DNA of 64,000 nt from Ampullaceana balthica (taxonomy: Eukaryota > Mollusca > Gastropoda > Lymnaeidae): assembly GCA_944989445.1 (NCBI GenBank), contig CALYLW010001209.1, forward strand, positions 66,862-130,861, given 5' to 3'. This document shows positions 23,735 to 36,521 of this stretch, in pieces (position 1 is the first letter of the stretch; each line of letters opens with the position of its first letter). The notes beneath the pieces are model-generated. The model searched no databases and was not told the DNA's origin. It saw only the letters and a program-made list of their open reading frames with translations. The translations under genes were made by a program, and so were the position numbers.

Positions 23735-26700
23735 TATGCAGAAGGGCAGTAACATAGTAGGTAGGAGAGTAGGTCAGTAACATAGTAGGTAGGAGAGTAG
23801 GTCAGTAACATGGTAGGTAGGAGAGTAGGTCAGTAACATGGTAGGTAGGAGAGTAGGTCAGTAATATGGTAGGTAGGAGAGTAGGTCAGTAACATGGTAG
23901 GTAGGAGAGTAGGTCAGTAACATGGTAGGTAGGAGAGTAGGTCAGTAACATGGTAGGTAGGAGAGTAGGTCAGTAATATGGTAGGTAGGAGAGTAGGTCA
24001 GTAACATGGTAGGTAGGAGAGTAGGTCAGTAACATGGTAGGTAGGAGAGTAGGTCAGTAACATGGTAGGTAGGAGAGTAGGTCAGTAACATGGTAGGTAG
24101 GAGAGTAGGTCAGTAACATGGTAGGTAGGAGAGTAGGTCAGTAATATAGTAGGTAGGAGAGTAGGTCAGTAATATAGTAGGTAGGAGAGTAGGTCAGTAA
24201 CATAGTAGGTAGGAGAGTAGGTCAGTAACATGGTAGGTAGTAGAGTAGGTCAGTAACATGGTAGGTAGGAGAGTAGGTCAGTAACATAGTAGGTAGGAGA
24301 GTAGGTCAGTAACATGGTAGGTAGGAGAGTAGGTAAGTAACATGGTAGGTAGGAGAGTAGGTCAGTAATATAGTAGGTAGGAGAGTAGGTCAGTAACATA
24401 GTAGGTAGGAGATTAGGTAAGTAACATGGTAGGTAGGAGAGTAGGTCAGTAATATAGTAGGTAGGAGAGTAGGTCAGTAACATAGTAGGTAGGAGAGTTG
24501 GTCAGTAAAATAGTAGGTAGGAGAGTTGGTCAGTGACATAGTAGGTAGGAGAGTAGGTCAGTAATATAGTAGGTAGGAGAGTAGGTCAGTAATATAGTAG
24601 GTAGGAGAGTAGGTCAGTAACATAGTAGGTAGGAGAGTAGGTCAGTAATATAGTAGGTAGGAGAGTAGGTCAGTAATATAGTAGGTAGGAGAGTAGGTCA
24701 GTAACATAGTAGGTAGGAGAGTAGGTCAGTAATATAGTAGGTAGGAGAGTAGGTCAGTAATATAGTAGGTAGGAGAGTAGGTCAGTAATATAGTAGGTAG
24801 GAGAGTAGGTCAGTAACATAGTAGGTAGGAGAGTAGGTCAGTAATATAGTAGGTAGGAGAGTAGGTCAGTAATATAGTAGGTAGGAGAGTAGGTCAGTAA
24901 CATAGTAGGTAGGAGAGTAGGTCAGTAACATAGTAGGTAGGAGAGTAGGTCAGTAATATAGTAGGTAGGAGAGTAGGTCAGTAATATAGTAGGTAGGAGA
25001 GTAGGTCAGTAATATAGTAGGTAGGAGAGTAGGTCAGTAACATAGTAGGTAGGAGAGTAGGTCAGTAACATAGTAGGTAGGAGAGTAGGTCAGTAATATA
25101 GTAGGTAGGAGAGTAGGTCAGTAACATAGTAGGTAGGAGAGTAGGTCAGTAATATAGTAGGTAGGAGAGTAGGTCAGTAATATAGTAGGTAGGAGAGTAG
25201 GTCAGTAATATAGTAGGTAGGAGAGTAGGTCAGTAATATAGTAGGTAGGAGAGTAGGTCAGTAACATAGTAGGTAGGAGAGTAGGTCAGTAACATAGTAG
25301 GTAGGAGAGTAGGTCAGTAACATAGTAGGTAGGAGAGTAGGTAAGTAACATGGTAGGTAGGAGAGTAGGTAAGTAACATAGTAGGTAGGAGAGTAGGTCA
25401 GTAATATAGTAGGTAGGAGAGTAGGTAAGTAACATGGTAGGTAGGAGAGTAGGTCAGTAACATAGTAGGTAGTAGAGTAGGTCAGTAACATAGTAGGTAG
25501 GAGAGTAGGTCAGTAACATAGTAGGTAAGAGAGTAGGTCAGTAATATAGTAGGTAGGAGAGTAGGTAAGTAACATGGTAGGTAGGAGAGTAGGTCAGTAA
25601 CATAGTAGGTAGGAGAGTAGGTCAGTAACATAGTAGGTAAGAGAGTAGGTCAGTAATATAGTAGGTAGGAGAGTAGGTCAGTAACATAGTAGGTAGGAGA
25701 GTAGGTCAGTAACATAGTAGGTAAGAGAGTAGGTCAGTAATATAGTAGGTAGGAGAGTAGGTAAGTAACATGGTAGGTAGGAGAGTAGGTCAGTAACATA
25801 GTAGGTTGGAGATTAGGTAAGTAACATGGTAGGTAGGAGAGTAGGTCAGTAACATAGTAGGTAGGAGAGTAGGTCAGTAATATAGTAGGTAGGAGAGTAG
25901 GTCAGTAACATAGTAGGTAGGAGAGTTGGTCAGTAAAATAGTAGGTAGGAGAGTAGGTCAGTAATATAGTAGGTAGGAGAGTTGGTCAGTAACATAGTAG
26001 GTAGGAGAGTTGGTCAGTAAAATAGTAGGTAGGAGAGTTGGTCAGTAACATAGTAGGTAGGAGAGTTGGTCAGTAAAATAGTAGGTAGGAGAGTTGGTCA
26101 GTAACATAGTAGGTAGGAGAGTAGGTCAGTAACATAGTAGGTAGGAGAGTTGGTCAGTAAAATAGTAGGTAGGAGAGTTGGTCAGTAACATAGTAGGTAG
26201 GAGAGTAGGTCAGTAAAATAGTAGGTAGGAGAGTAGGTCAGTAAAATAGTAGGTAGGAGAGTTGGTCAGTAACATAGTAGGTAGGAGAGTAGGTCAGTAA
26301 AATAGTAGGTAGGAGAGTAGGTCAGTAAAATAGTAGGTAGGAGAGTAGGTCAGTAAAATAGTAGGTAGGAGAGTAGGTCAGTAACATAGTAGGTAGGAGA
26401 GTAGGTCAGTAAAATAGTAGGTAGGAGAGTTGGTCAGTAACATGGTAGGTAGGAGAGTTGGTCAGTAACATGGTAGGTAGGAGAGTTGGTCAGTAAAATA
26501 GTAGGTAGGAGAGTTGGTCAGTAACATGGTAGGTAGGAGAGTTGGTCAGTAACATAGTAGGTAGGAGAGTAGGTCAGTAACATAGTAGGTAGGAGAGTAG
26601 GTCAGTAAAATAGTAGGTAGGAGAGTAGGTCAGTAACATAGTAGGTAGGAGAGTAGGTCAGTAACATAGTAGGTAGGAGAGTAGGTCAGTAAAATAGTAG

Positions 26701-27828
26701 GTAGGAGAGTTGGTCAGTAACATGGTAGGTAGGAGAGTAGGTCAGTAAAATAGTAGGTAGGAGAGTAGGTCAGTAACATAGTAGGTAGGAGAGTAGGTCA
26801 GTAACATAGTAGGTAGGAGAGTAGGTCAGTAAAATAGTAGGTAGGAGAGTTGGTCAGTAACATGGTAGGTAGGAGAGTTGGTCAGTAACATAGTAGGTAG
26901 GAGAGTAGGTCAGTAAAATAGTAGGTAGGAGAGTAGGTCAGTAACATAGTAGGTAGGAGAGTAGGTCAGTAACATAGTAGGTAGGAGAGTTGGTCAGTAA
27001 CATGGTAGGTAGGAGAGTTGGTCAGTAACATAGTAGGTAGGAGAGTAGGTCAGTAAAATAGTAGGTAGGAGAGTAGGTCAGTAAAATAGTAGGTAGGAGA
27101 GTAGGTCAGTAACATAGTAGGTAGGAGAGTAGGTCAGTAACATAGTAGGTAGGAGAGTAGGTAAGTAACATGGTAGGTAGGAGAGTTGGTCAGTAAAATA
27201 GTAGGTAGGAGAGTTGGTCAGTAAAATAGTAGGTAGGAGAGTTGGTCAGTAAAATAGTAGGTAGGAGAGTTGGTCAGTAAAATAGTAGGTAGGAGAGTTG
27301 GTCAGTAAAATAGTAGGTAGGAGAGTTGGTCAGTAACATGGTAGGTAGGAGAGTAGGTCAGTAACATAGTAGGTAGGAGAGTTGGTCAGTAAAATAGTAG
27401 GTAGGAGAGTAGGTCAGTAACATAGTAGGTAGGAGAGTAGGTCAGTAACATAGTAGGTAGGAGAGTAGGTCAGTAAAATAGTAGGTAGGAGAGTTGGTCA
27501 GTAAAATAGTAGGTAGGAGAGTAGGTCAGTAAAATAGTAGGTAGGAGAGTAGGTCAGTAACATAGTAGGTAGGAGAGTAGGTCAGTAACATAGTAGGTAT
27601 TAGAGTAGGTCAGTAACATGGTAGGTAGGAGAGTTGGTCAGTAACATGGTAGGTAGGAGAGTTGGTCAGTAAAATAGTAGGTAGGAGAGTTGGTCAGTAA
27701 CATGGTAGGTAGGAGAGTTGGTCAGTAAAATAGTAGGTAGGAGAGTAGGTCAGTAATATAGTAGGTAGGAGAGTAGGTCAGTAACATGGTAGGTAGGAGA
27801 GTTGGTCAGTAAAATAGTAGGTAGGAGA
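23735..27828 (+). repeat. 28-bp satellite array, copy 2
   Basis: About 146 units of the same 28-bp satellite as 3679-6912. The left part has gtaggtcagtaacatg and -ata variants. From about 25900 on, units with gttggtcag and cagtaaaata become common; these variants are absent or very rare in copy 1 and mark a block homogenised separately. Confidence 0.97.
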
Positions 27829-28244
27829 CTCCTGTGTCCACGTTTTTAGTCATATTAAATCGAAGTACTTGAACTAATAAGTTTTATAATTATTTTCTTC
27901 TTTTTAGTCCACTTGTAAAAACGTGGTTTTTAAAAATCTTTTTTTTACTTCTATTTATTTTAATAAGTTTTCTTTGAAAACTAGAAACGCTTTCCTTATG
28001 AAAGATAAATTACCATTGCAAACAAATTTTTATTAAAATCCAGGCAACGCCAGGTAAAAGTTTTGTCGTATTCAGCAACGTTTTCTTATTATGTAAAATT
28101 GCATGATAAACACTATTGTCATAAAAGATTTTGAGAATAGAATTTTTTAAATCTTAAAACCACTAGCTGTGTAGTAGATGCTCTGTAGGATGGTATTAAC
28201 TTGTCGTTTTATCAACCTTCATGTTATTAAATTTTACTAACAAA

Positions 28245-28333
28245 TGGGCATCTGGTATAAATTCGATGGGCCTCTGGTATAAAATCTAGGGCCTCTGGTA
28301 TAAAATCTATGGGCCTCTGGTATAAAATCGATG
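28245..28333 (+). repeat. 22-bp tandem repeat, short copy
   Basis: About four units of the repeat seen at 9460-9615. Confidence 0.85.
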
Positions 28334-28753
28334 TTTTAGGTGAAAAGATCAAACTACCAGCTTATTAAAACCAAACAAAAAGAGTAAAACATGTCTTCTA
28401 TGAGGCTCACAAAAGAATTTAAATTGATGGCCATTGCCGTCGACTCATTTCTTTGATTGCATCGATTTTCCCGCCTCCTCTCCACCAAACAAACAACACT
28501 TTGTTGGCAAAGTCAAATCAGAGTGAAAGTCATCTTTACTCCATCTCCTCTAATTTGTTGGTAAAGTCAAATCAGTGAAAGTCATCTATACTCCATCCCC
28601 TCTAATTTGTTGGTAAAGTCAAATCAGTGAAAGTCATCTATACTCCATCCTCTCTAATTTGTTGGCAAAGTCAAATCAGAGTGAAAGTCATCTTTACACC
28701 ATCCTCTCTACTTTGTTGGCTAATGTTAAATCATCTATAGTCCATCCTCTCTA

Positions 28754-31700
28754 TGTATGGCATCTGTCCGTCTACAAAAGACGATAGATTTATCTTTATT
28801 ATTTGCAGCTCTTGGTGTGGCTGATGAGACCAATCCTTGAGTGGCAGTCTCTTCTGCATGACACACACACGAAAGCAGTGGGGCAGTGTTGCCTGGCCTT
28901 TCTCCTCGCTCTTTTCCCGACTGCTTCTGCCCTAGTTTGCTCCTCTGCTCTTAGTGATCCTTCTTTCACTATAGCCCGCCACATGGACCTATCCTCTGCC
29001 AGGTTTTCCCAGTTTTGTATATCGATGTTGGCTACTTTCATGTCTCTCTTGCATATGTCCACGTATCTGAGACATGGCCGACCAACCGACCTTTTCCCTG
29101 TCGCCAGCTCGCTGTAAAGCACATCCTTGGGTATTCGACCAGTTTGCATCCTCTTGACGTGTCCAAGCCAACGGAGGCGTCTTTGGCTTAATATTGCTGC
29201 AATACTACTCATGCTTGCTTGAGCCAGGACCTCTGTGTTGGGGACTTTCTCTTGCCATTTGATGTCTAGGATGCGGCGCAGGCATCTGAGGTGGAAGCTA
29301 TTGAGCCTTCTTTCATGCCTGGTATAGGTGGTCCAAGACTCGCATCCATAGAGGAGTGTGCTCAGTACGCAGGCCTGGTATACCTGCAGCTTAGTCCTTG
29401 CTGTGAGTTTAGCATTGGACCAGACTCTTTTGTACAGTCTAGCCATAACAGTTGCTGCCTTCCCTATCCTACTACTTATCTCATCTTCCAGTGAGAGGGT
29501 GCTCGAGATGTTTGATCCCAGATAAGTAAAACTGTCAACAGCATCCAGGTTGCAGTCGTCAATGGTGATAGTCGGGAGAGAGGCAGCATACTGTGCCATA
29601 ATGTTGGTTTTCTTTATACTTATGGTCAGGCCAAACTCTTTGCAGGCAGCGGAGAAGCTGGATACAAGGCTCTGCAGGCCGTCTGCTGTGTGGGATATTA
29701 AGGCGGCATCGTCTGCAAATAAGAGCTCGCGCAGCAAAATCTTCCTTATTTTGGTCTTGGCTCTAAGTCGGGCAATATTGAATAAGCTCCCGTCAGCTCT
29801 GGTGTGGATGTATATCCCCTCGCTGTTGTTCTTGAAGGCATACTGGAGTAAGATGGAAAAGAATATTGCGAATAGAGTAGGTGCCAACACGCAGCCTTGC
29901 TTTACTCCACTACTTACTGGGAAAGCCTCAGATGTGGCACCGTTATAGCACACTGTGCCCTGCATGTTTTCGTGGAATTGCTTGATGATGTTAAGCAGAT
30001 GTGTAGGGCAGCCTATTTTTACTAAGATCTGGAAAAGGCCGCTTCTGCTGACAAGATCAAAAGCTTTAGTTAGGTCGACGAACGCGATGTATAGAGGCAT
30101 ATGTTGCTCCCTGCATTTCTCCTGCAGCTGACGCAGAGAGAAGATCATGTCTATGGTTGATCTTCCGGCTCGAAAGCCGCACTGTGATTCTGGGAGTACA
30201 CGCGATGCTAGGGTCTGCAGGCGTGCTAATGCAACTCGGGCGAAGGTCTTTCCAACTATACTGAGGAGAGAGATTCCACGATAGTTGTTGCAGTCACTCT
30301 TGTCTCCTTTATTTTTGTACAGTGTAACGATGTTGGCATCTTTTAACTCCTGTGGTATCTGTCCCTGTTCCCAGCACAGAGTGAGGAGGTCATGCAAAGG
30401 CTGTAGAAGTATTTCTTTTCCACATTTGAGAACTTCTGGAGGAATTCCATCATTACCAGGGGCTTTCCCGCAGGCTAGGCAATCTATGGCTCTACTTAGC
30501 TCGACCATTGTGGGTAGGCTATCGAGCTCTTCCATGACCGGCAGGTCTGGGATATCGTCCAGGGCAGCAGTTGAGACATGATTTATAGTTGCGTACAACT
30601 CCAGGTAGTGCTCGATCCACCGTTTGAGTTGCTTGTCCCGATCAGTGATAATTTCCCCTGCTTTTGACATTAAGGGTGCTGTCTTGGAGGTCAGAGGGCC
30701 TGTTGCTTGTTTTATATTCTCGTACATAGCCTTTGTATCGCCTCTATCAGCAGCTGACTGTATGCTGGAACTTAGATTGAGCCAGTACGTGTTAGCGTAG
30801 TGGCGAGCTGCCTGCTGGGCATTTTTCTTGGCGCTCTTAAGGGAATGTAGAGTTTCTGGGCAAGGCCTGTCTTTATAGGCTAAAAGAGCCTTTCTTTTTG
30901 CATCGGTGACATGCTTCATATCCTCCCAGTGGGCCTCAAACCAGTCTGCACTTTTGCGTTCTCTCTTGCCGAATGCCGCAATAGCTGAGCCATATATGGT
31001 GTCCCGCAGATGTGACCACTTGGACTCAATAGTGTCTACTGGTGGCATTTGTACAAGAGCTTCTTGTAGTCTCTGGGTGTATTCTGCTGTTCTCTCTGGA
31101 TTCTTGGTGGAGCAGATGCCTATGCGTGGTTTCCCCTTGTTTTTGTTGCGGTACAATTTCTTTGGCAGTAACCTTACCTTGCTAGCCACTAAGGAATGAT
31201 CTGTGTCACAGTCTGCACTGTGGTAACTGCGCGTGAGGAGGACACTGGCCAGTTGTGTGCGTCTTGTGATGATGAGATCTAGTTGGTGCCAGTGTTTAGA
31301 GCGGGGATGCCTCCATGACACTTGGTGGATTGCTTTGCAGTTGAAGAAAGTATTTGTGACACATAGTCCATGTAAGCAGCACATCTCTAGTAATCTCTGC
31401 CCATTTTCATTTAGCCTGCCTCTTCCAAAATAACCGAGGCAAGTTGGCCAGGCCATGTGATCACTTCCAACTCTTGCATTGAAGTCACCAAGGAGGTAGA
31501 TTGCTTCATTGGTGGGTATGCTGGCTAGTGTTTGATTGAGATCTTCATAGAACTTGTCTTTTGCTTCTGAGCTCGAGGATAAGGTTGGAGCATAAGCACT
31601 GATGATGTTGGCTAATCCTGAGGATGTAGATAGTCGTATTGTTAGTATTCTTTTAGTGCCCTTTGTTGGGGGTTCTATGGAGGAGCAGAGTCCATTTTTT

Positions 31701-32182
31701 ATGGCAAAACCAACCCCATGTTGCCTTGGTGTGTCCATTGGTCCACCCTGCCAGAAGAAAGTGTAGTTGCATTCTTTTATGGTACCACTTTCTGGGAGTC
31801 TAGTCTCCTGAAGGCAGGCAATGTCGATGTTTAGTCTGGTAAGCTCCCTGTCAATGATGGCTGTCTTCCTGGCATCATCAATAAGCTGCAGGTCGGCAGT
31901 AATGCCTGGACACATAGTCCTAACGTTCCAGCTTGCTAGGCGAAGAGCTGGAGTCTTCTTAACTTTTGTTTTTTTATTTCTAGGTGCAGGATTTACTGGC
32001 CTACTTGTTGAGAAGTTCCTCTGAGCTCCATGCACCCAGTGGAGCAGGTAGGCCATGGCGGGATAGCACCTTATTGGCTGGGGGCTGCCCAGCTTGAGGC
32101 GGGCGGTAGCGATCCATTGAGACATGGTGATCTCTCCCACCGTCAGAAGCAACCCCTGGCGCCTAGCTCTACGCCAATTGAG
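28754..32182 (-). mobile_element. RTE-like LINE, apparently full-length ORF
   Basis: A 3.43-kb insertion in the 43-bp array, flanked by the direct repeat ctctcta (28747-28753 and 32183-32189), which could be a 7-bp target duplication but is also satellite sequence. On the minus strand one long ORF is followed by only about 45 bp of 3' sequence (ending acagatgccataca) with no poly(A), which fits RTE-type elements. No second ORF is seen upstream; only 57 bp precede the first ATG, so the 5' end may be slightly truncated. Confidence 0.85.
28799..32125 (-). CDS. RTE-like LINE ORF: endonuclease-reverse transcriptase
   Basis: An intact protein of 1108 residues if the first ATG (32123-32125) is used; the frame stays open nine codons further upstream without an ATG. 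The apurinic-type endonuclease comes first: SWNVRTM near residue 65, QETR near 106, GDFNARVG near 213, TDHS near 308. Reverse transcriptase follows: KAPGNDGIPPEV near 554, NYRGISLL near 614, FVDLTKAFD near 682, GVKQGCVLAPTLF near 740, and the catalytic FADD at 803-806. The tail has a CVSC...H...C zinc-knuckle-like motif in the last 22 residues. All catalytic motifs are present with no stop or frameshift, so the copy is young. It would nick target DNA and reverse-transcribe its own RNA. RTE is my best clade call. Confidence 0.88.
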   Translation of the reverse strand: MSQWIATARLKLGSPQPIRCYPAMAYLLHWVHGAQRNFSTSRPVNPAPRNKKTKVKKTPALRLASWNVRTMCPGITADLQLIDDARKTAIIDRELTRLNIDIACLQETRLPESGTIKECNYTFFWQGGPMDTPRQHGVGFAIKNGLCSSIEPPTKGTKRILTIRLSTSSGLANIISAYAPTLSSSSEAKDKFYEDLNQTLASIPTNEAIYLLGDFNARVGSDHMAWPTCLGYFGRGRLNENGQRLLEMCCLHGLCVTNTFFNCKAIHQVSWRHPRSKHWHQLDLIITRRTQLASVLLTRSYHSADCDTDHSLVASKVRLLPKKLYRNKNKGKPRIGICSTKNPERTAEYTQRLQEALVQMPPVDTIESKWSHLRDTIYGSAIAAFGKRERKSADWFEAHWEDMKHVTDAKRKALLAYKDRPCPETLHSLKSAKKNAQQAARHYANTYWLNLSSSIQSAADRGDTKAMYENIKQATGPLTSKTAPLMSKAGEIITDRDKQLKRWIEHYLELYATINHVSTAALDDIPDLPVMEELDSLPTMVELSRAIDCLACGKAPGNDGIPPEVLKCGKEILLQPLHDLLTLCWEQGQIPQELKDANIVTLYKNKGDKSDCNNYRGISLLSIVGKTFARVALARLQTLASRVLPESQCGFRAGRSTIDMIFSLRQLQEKCREQHMPLYIAFVDLTKAFDLVSRSGLFQILVKIGCPTHLLNIIKQFHENMQGTVCYNGATSEAFPVSSGVKQGCVLAPTLFAIFFSILLQYAFKNNSEGIYIHTRADGSLFNIARLRAKTKIRKILLRELLFADDAALISHTADGLQSLVSSFSAACKEFGLTISIKKTNIMAQYAASLPTITIDDCNLDAVDSFTYLGSNISSTLSLEDEISSRIGKAATVMARLYKRVWSNAKLTARTKLQVYQACVLSTLLYGCESWTTYTRHERRLNSFHLRCLRRILDIKWQEKVPNTEVLAQASMSSIAAILSQRRLRWLGHVKRMQTGRIPKDVLYSELATGKRSVGRPCLRYVDICKRDMKVANIDIQNWENLAEDRSMWRAIVKEGSLRAEEQTRAEAVGKRARRKARQHCPTAFVCVSCRRDCHSRIGLISHTKSCK

Positions 32183-34256
32183 CTCTCTACTTTGTTGGCT
32201 AATGTTAAATCATCTATAGTCCATCCTCTCTACTTTGTTGGCTAATGTTAAATCATCTATAGTCTATCCTCTGTAATTTGTTGGCTAATGTTAAATCATC
32301 TATAGTCTATCCTCTCTACTTTGTTGGCTAATGTTAAATCATCTATAGTCCATCCTCTCTACTTTGTTGGCTAATGTTAAATCATCTATAGTCCATCCTC
32401 TCTACTTTGTTGGCTAATGTTAAATCATCTATAGTCTATCCTCTGTAATTTGTTGGCTAATGTTAAATCATCTATAGTCTATCCTCTGTACTTTGTTGGC
32501 TAATGTTAAATCATCTATAGTCTATCCTCTCTAATTTGTTGGCTAATGTTAAATCATCTATAGTCTATCCTCTCTACTTTGTTGGCTAATGTTAAATCAT
32601 CTATAGTCCATCCTCTCTACTTTGTTGGCTAATGTTAAATCATCTATAGTCTATCCTCTCTACTTTGTTGGCTAATGTTAAATCATCTATAGTCCATCCT
32701 CTCTACTTTGTTGGCTAATGTTAAATCATCTATAGTCCATCCTCTCTACTTTGTTGGCTAATGTTAAATCATCTATAGTCCATCCTCTCTACTTTGTTGG
32801 CTAATGTTAAATCATCTATAGTCTATCCTCTCTACTTTGTTGGCTAATGTTAAATCATCTATAGTCTATCCTCTCTAATTTGTTGGCTAATGTTAAATCA
32901 TCTATAGTCTATCCTCTGTACTTTGTTGGCTAATATTAAATCATCTATAGTCTATCCTCTCTAATTTGTTGGCTAATGTTAAATCATCTATAGTCTATCC
33001 TCTCTAATTTGTTGGCTAATGTTAAATCATCTATAGTCTATCCTCTCTAATTTGTTGGCTAATGTTAAATCATCTATAGTCTATCCTCTCTAATTTGTTG
33101 GCTAATGTTAAATCATCTATAGTCTATCCTCTCTAATTTGTTGGCTAATGTTAAATCATCTATAGTCTATCCTCTCTAATTTGTTGGCTAATGTTAAATC
33201 ATCTATAGTCTATCCTCTCTAATTTGTTGGCTAATGTTAAATCATCTATAGTCTATCCTCTGTACTTTGTTGGCTAATGTTAAATCATCTATAGTCTATC
33301 CTCTCTAATTTGTTGGCTAATGTTAAATCATCTATAGTCTATCCTCTCTAATTTGTTGGCTAATGTTAAATCATCTATAGTCTATCCTCTCTAATTTGTT
33401 GGCTAATGTTAAATCATCTATAGTCTATCCTCTCTAATTTGTTGGCTAATGTTAAATCATCTATAGTCTATCTTCTGTACTTTGTTGGCTAATGTTAAAT
33501 CATCTATAGTCTATCCTCTCTAATTTGTTGGCTAATGTTAAATCATCTATAGTCTATCCTCTGTAATTTGTTGGCTAATGTTAAATCATCTATAGTCTAT
33601 CCTCTCTAATTTGTTGGCTAATGTTAAATCATCTATAGTCTATCCTCTCTAATTTGTTGGCTAATGTTAAATCATCTATAGTCTATCCTCTCTAATTTGT
33701 TGGCTAATGTTAAATCATCTATAGTCTATCCTCTCTAATTTGTTGGCTAATGTTAAATCATCTATAGTCTATCCTCTCTAATTTGTTGGCTAATGTTAAA
33801 TCATCTATAGTCTATCCTCTCTAATTTGTTGGCTAATGTTAAATCATCTATAGTCTATCCTCTGTACTTTGTTGGCTAATGTTAAATCATCTATAGTCTA
33901 TCCTCTCTAATTTGTTGGCTAATGTTAAATCATCTATAGTCTATCCTCTCTAATTTGTTGGCTAATGTTAAATCATCTATAGTCTATCCTCTCTAATTTG
34001 TTGGCTAATGTTAAATCATCTATAGTCTATCCTCTCTAATTTGTTGGCTAATGTTAAATCATCTATAGTCCATCCTCTCTACTTTGTTGGCTAATGTTAA
34101 ATCATCTATAGTCTATCCTCTCTAATTTGTTGGCTAATGTTAAATCATCTATAGTCTATCCTCTCTAATTTGTTGGCTAATGTTAAATCATCTATAGTCT
34201 ATCCTCTCTAATTTGTTGGCTAATGTCAAATCAGTAAGTCATCTATACTCCATCCT

Positions 34257-34498
34257 CTCTTGGCAATATTTGAACAACTCGGCGGGAGAGCTCGTGGAGT
34301 ACATGATGAAATCTGCCGATGCCATGTCGAGTGATACTAGGCTTTGTGATTAATGTCACTTGGGCGCATTGGTAAATATAACTTTCCGTCTTTGGGCGGG
34401 GTGGGGGGCTGTCAACTAAGTCGCTCCATTAAATCAATCTCATCTACCCCTATCCATTTTGAGCGGGGCATTGGAGAGAGGATTTGATTCCTGTTTGA
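34257..34498. other. Single-copy block of the duplicated segment
   Basis: Matches 10850-11078 almost base for base. No gene seen. Confidence 0.7.
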
Positions 34499-36521
34499 TA
34501 CGCCTTGTCATGACACTATGAGAGTAATGGAACCCTACTTTGTACGCCTTGCCATGACAATGTGAGAGTAATGGAACCCTACTTTGTACGCCTTGCCATG
34601 ACAATGTGAGAGTAATGGAACCCTACTTTGTACGCCTTGTCATGACAATATGAGAGTAATGGAACCCTACTTTGTACGCCTTGCCATGACAATGTGAGAG
34701 TAATGGAACCCTACTTTGTACGCCTTGCCATGACAATGTGAGAGTAATGGAACCCTACTTTGTACGCCTTGCCATGACAATATGAGAGTAATGGAACCCT
34801 ACTTTGTAAGCCTTGTCATGACAATATGAGAGTAATAGAACCCTACTTTGTACGCCTTGCCGTGACAATGTTAGAGTAATGGAACCCTACTTTGTACGCC
34901 TTGCCATGACAATGTGAGAGTAATGGAACGCTACTTTGTACGCCTTGTCATGACAATATGAGAGTAATGGAACCCTACTTTGTACGCCTTGCCATGACAA
35001 TGTGAGAGTAATGGAACCCTACTTTGTACGCCTTGCCATGACAATGTGAGAGTAATGGAACCCTACTTTGTACGCCTTGCCATGACAATATGAGAGTAAT
35101 GGAACCCTACTTTGTACGCCTTGCCATGACAATGTGAGAGTAATGGAACCCTACTTTGTACGCCTTGCCATGACAATGTGAGAGTAATGGAACCCTACTT
35201 TGTACGCCTTGTCATGACAATATGAGAGTAATGGAACCCTACTTTGTACGCCTTGCCATGACAATGTGAGAGTAATGGAACCCTACTTTGTACGCCTTGC
35301 CATGACAATGTTAGAGTAATGGAACCCTACTTTGTACGCCTTGCCATGACAATGTGAGAGTAATGGAACCCTACTTTGTACGCCTTGCCATGACAATGTG
35401 AGAGTAATAGAAGCCTACTTTGTACGCCTTGCCATGACAATGTGAGAGTAATGGAACCCTACTTTGTACGCCTTGCCATGACAATGTGAGAGTAATGGAA
35501 CCCTACTTTGTACGCCTTACCATGACAATGTGAGAGTAATGGAACCCTACTTTGTACGCCTTACCATGACAATGTGAGAGTAATGGAACCCTACTTTGTA
35601 CGCCTTGCCGTGACAATGTGAGAGTAATGGAACCCTACCTTGTACGCCTTGCCGTGACAATGTGAGAGTAATAGAACCCTACTTTGTACGCCTTGCCGTG
35701 ACAATGTGAGAGTAATGGAACCCTACTTTGTACGCCTTGCCATGACAATGTGAGAGTAATAGAACCCTACTTTGTACGCCTTGCCGTGACAATGTGAGAG
35801 TAATGGAACCCTACTTTGTACGCCTTGCCATGACAATGTGAGAGTAATGGAACCCTACTTTGTACGCCTTGTCATGACAATATGAGAGTAATGGAACCCT
35901 ACTTTGTACGCCTTGCCATGACAATGTGAGAGTAATGGAACCCTACTTTGTACGCCTTGCCATGACAATGTTAGAGTAATGGAACCCTACTTTGTACGCC
36001 TTGCCATGACAATGTGAGAGTAATGGAACCCTACTTTGTACGCCTTGCCATGACAATGTGAGAGTAATAGAAGCCTACTTTGTACGCCTTGCCATGACAA
36101 TGTGAGAGTAATGGAACCCTACTTTGTACGCCTTGCCATGACAATGTGAGAGTAATGGAACCCTACTTTGTACGCCTTACCATGACAATGTGAGAGTAAT
36201 GGAACCCTACTTTGTACGCCTTACCATGACAATGTGAGAGTAATGGAACCCTACTTTGTACGCCTTGCCGTGACAATGTGAGAGTAATGGAACCCTACCT
36301 TGTACGCCTTGCCGTGACAATGTGAGAGTAATAGAACCCTACTTTGTACGCCTTGCCGTGACAATGTGAGAGTAATGGAACCCTACTTTGTACGCCTTGC
36401 CATGACAATGTGAGAGTAATAGAACCCTACTTTGTACGCCTTGCCGTGACAATGTGAGAGTAATGGAACCCTACTTTGTACGCCTTGCCATGACAATGTG
36501 AGAGTAATGGAACCTTACTTT
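34499..36521 (+). repeat. 44-bp satellite array, copy 2, with higher-order duplication
   Basis: About 46 units of 44 bp. Positions from about 35161 to 35854 are repeated 660 bp later without a visible difference over the printed rows; 660 bp is exactly 15 units, so a 15-unit block was duplicated recently. Confidence 0.95.

Larger units (their letters stand above)
28498..34256 (+). repeat. 43-bp satellite array, copy 2, split by a LINE
   Basis: About 6 units lie left of the LINE (28498-28753) and about 48 right of it (32183-34256). Units with cctctctaattt dominate the right half, whereas cctctgtacttt dominates copy 1. The LINE at 28754-32182 is inserted within a unit. Confidence 0.95.

Noticed and set aside
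28803..32245. Several plus-strand ORFs opposite the LINE
   Set aside because: They are shadows of the intact minus-strand LINE reading frame.
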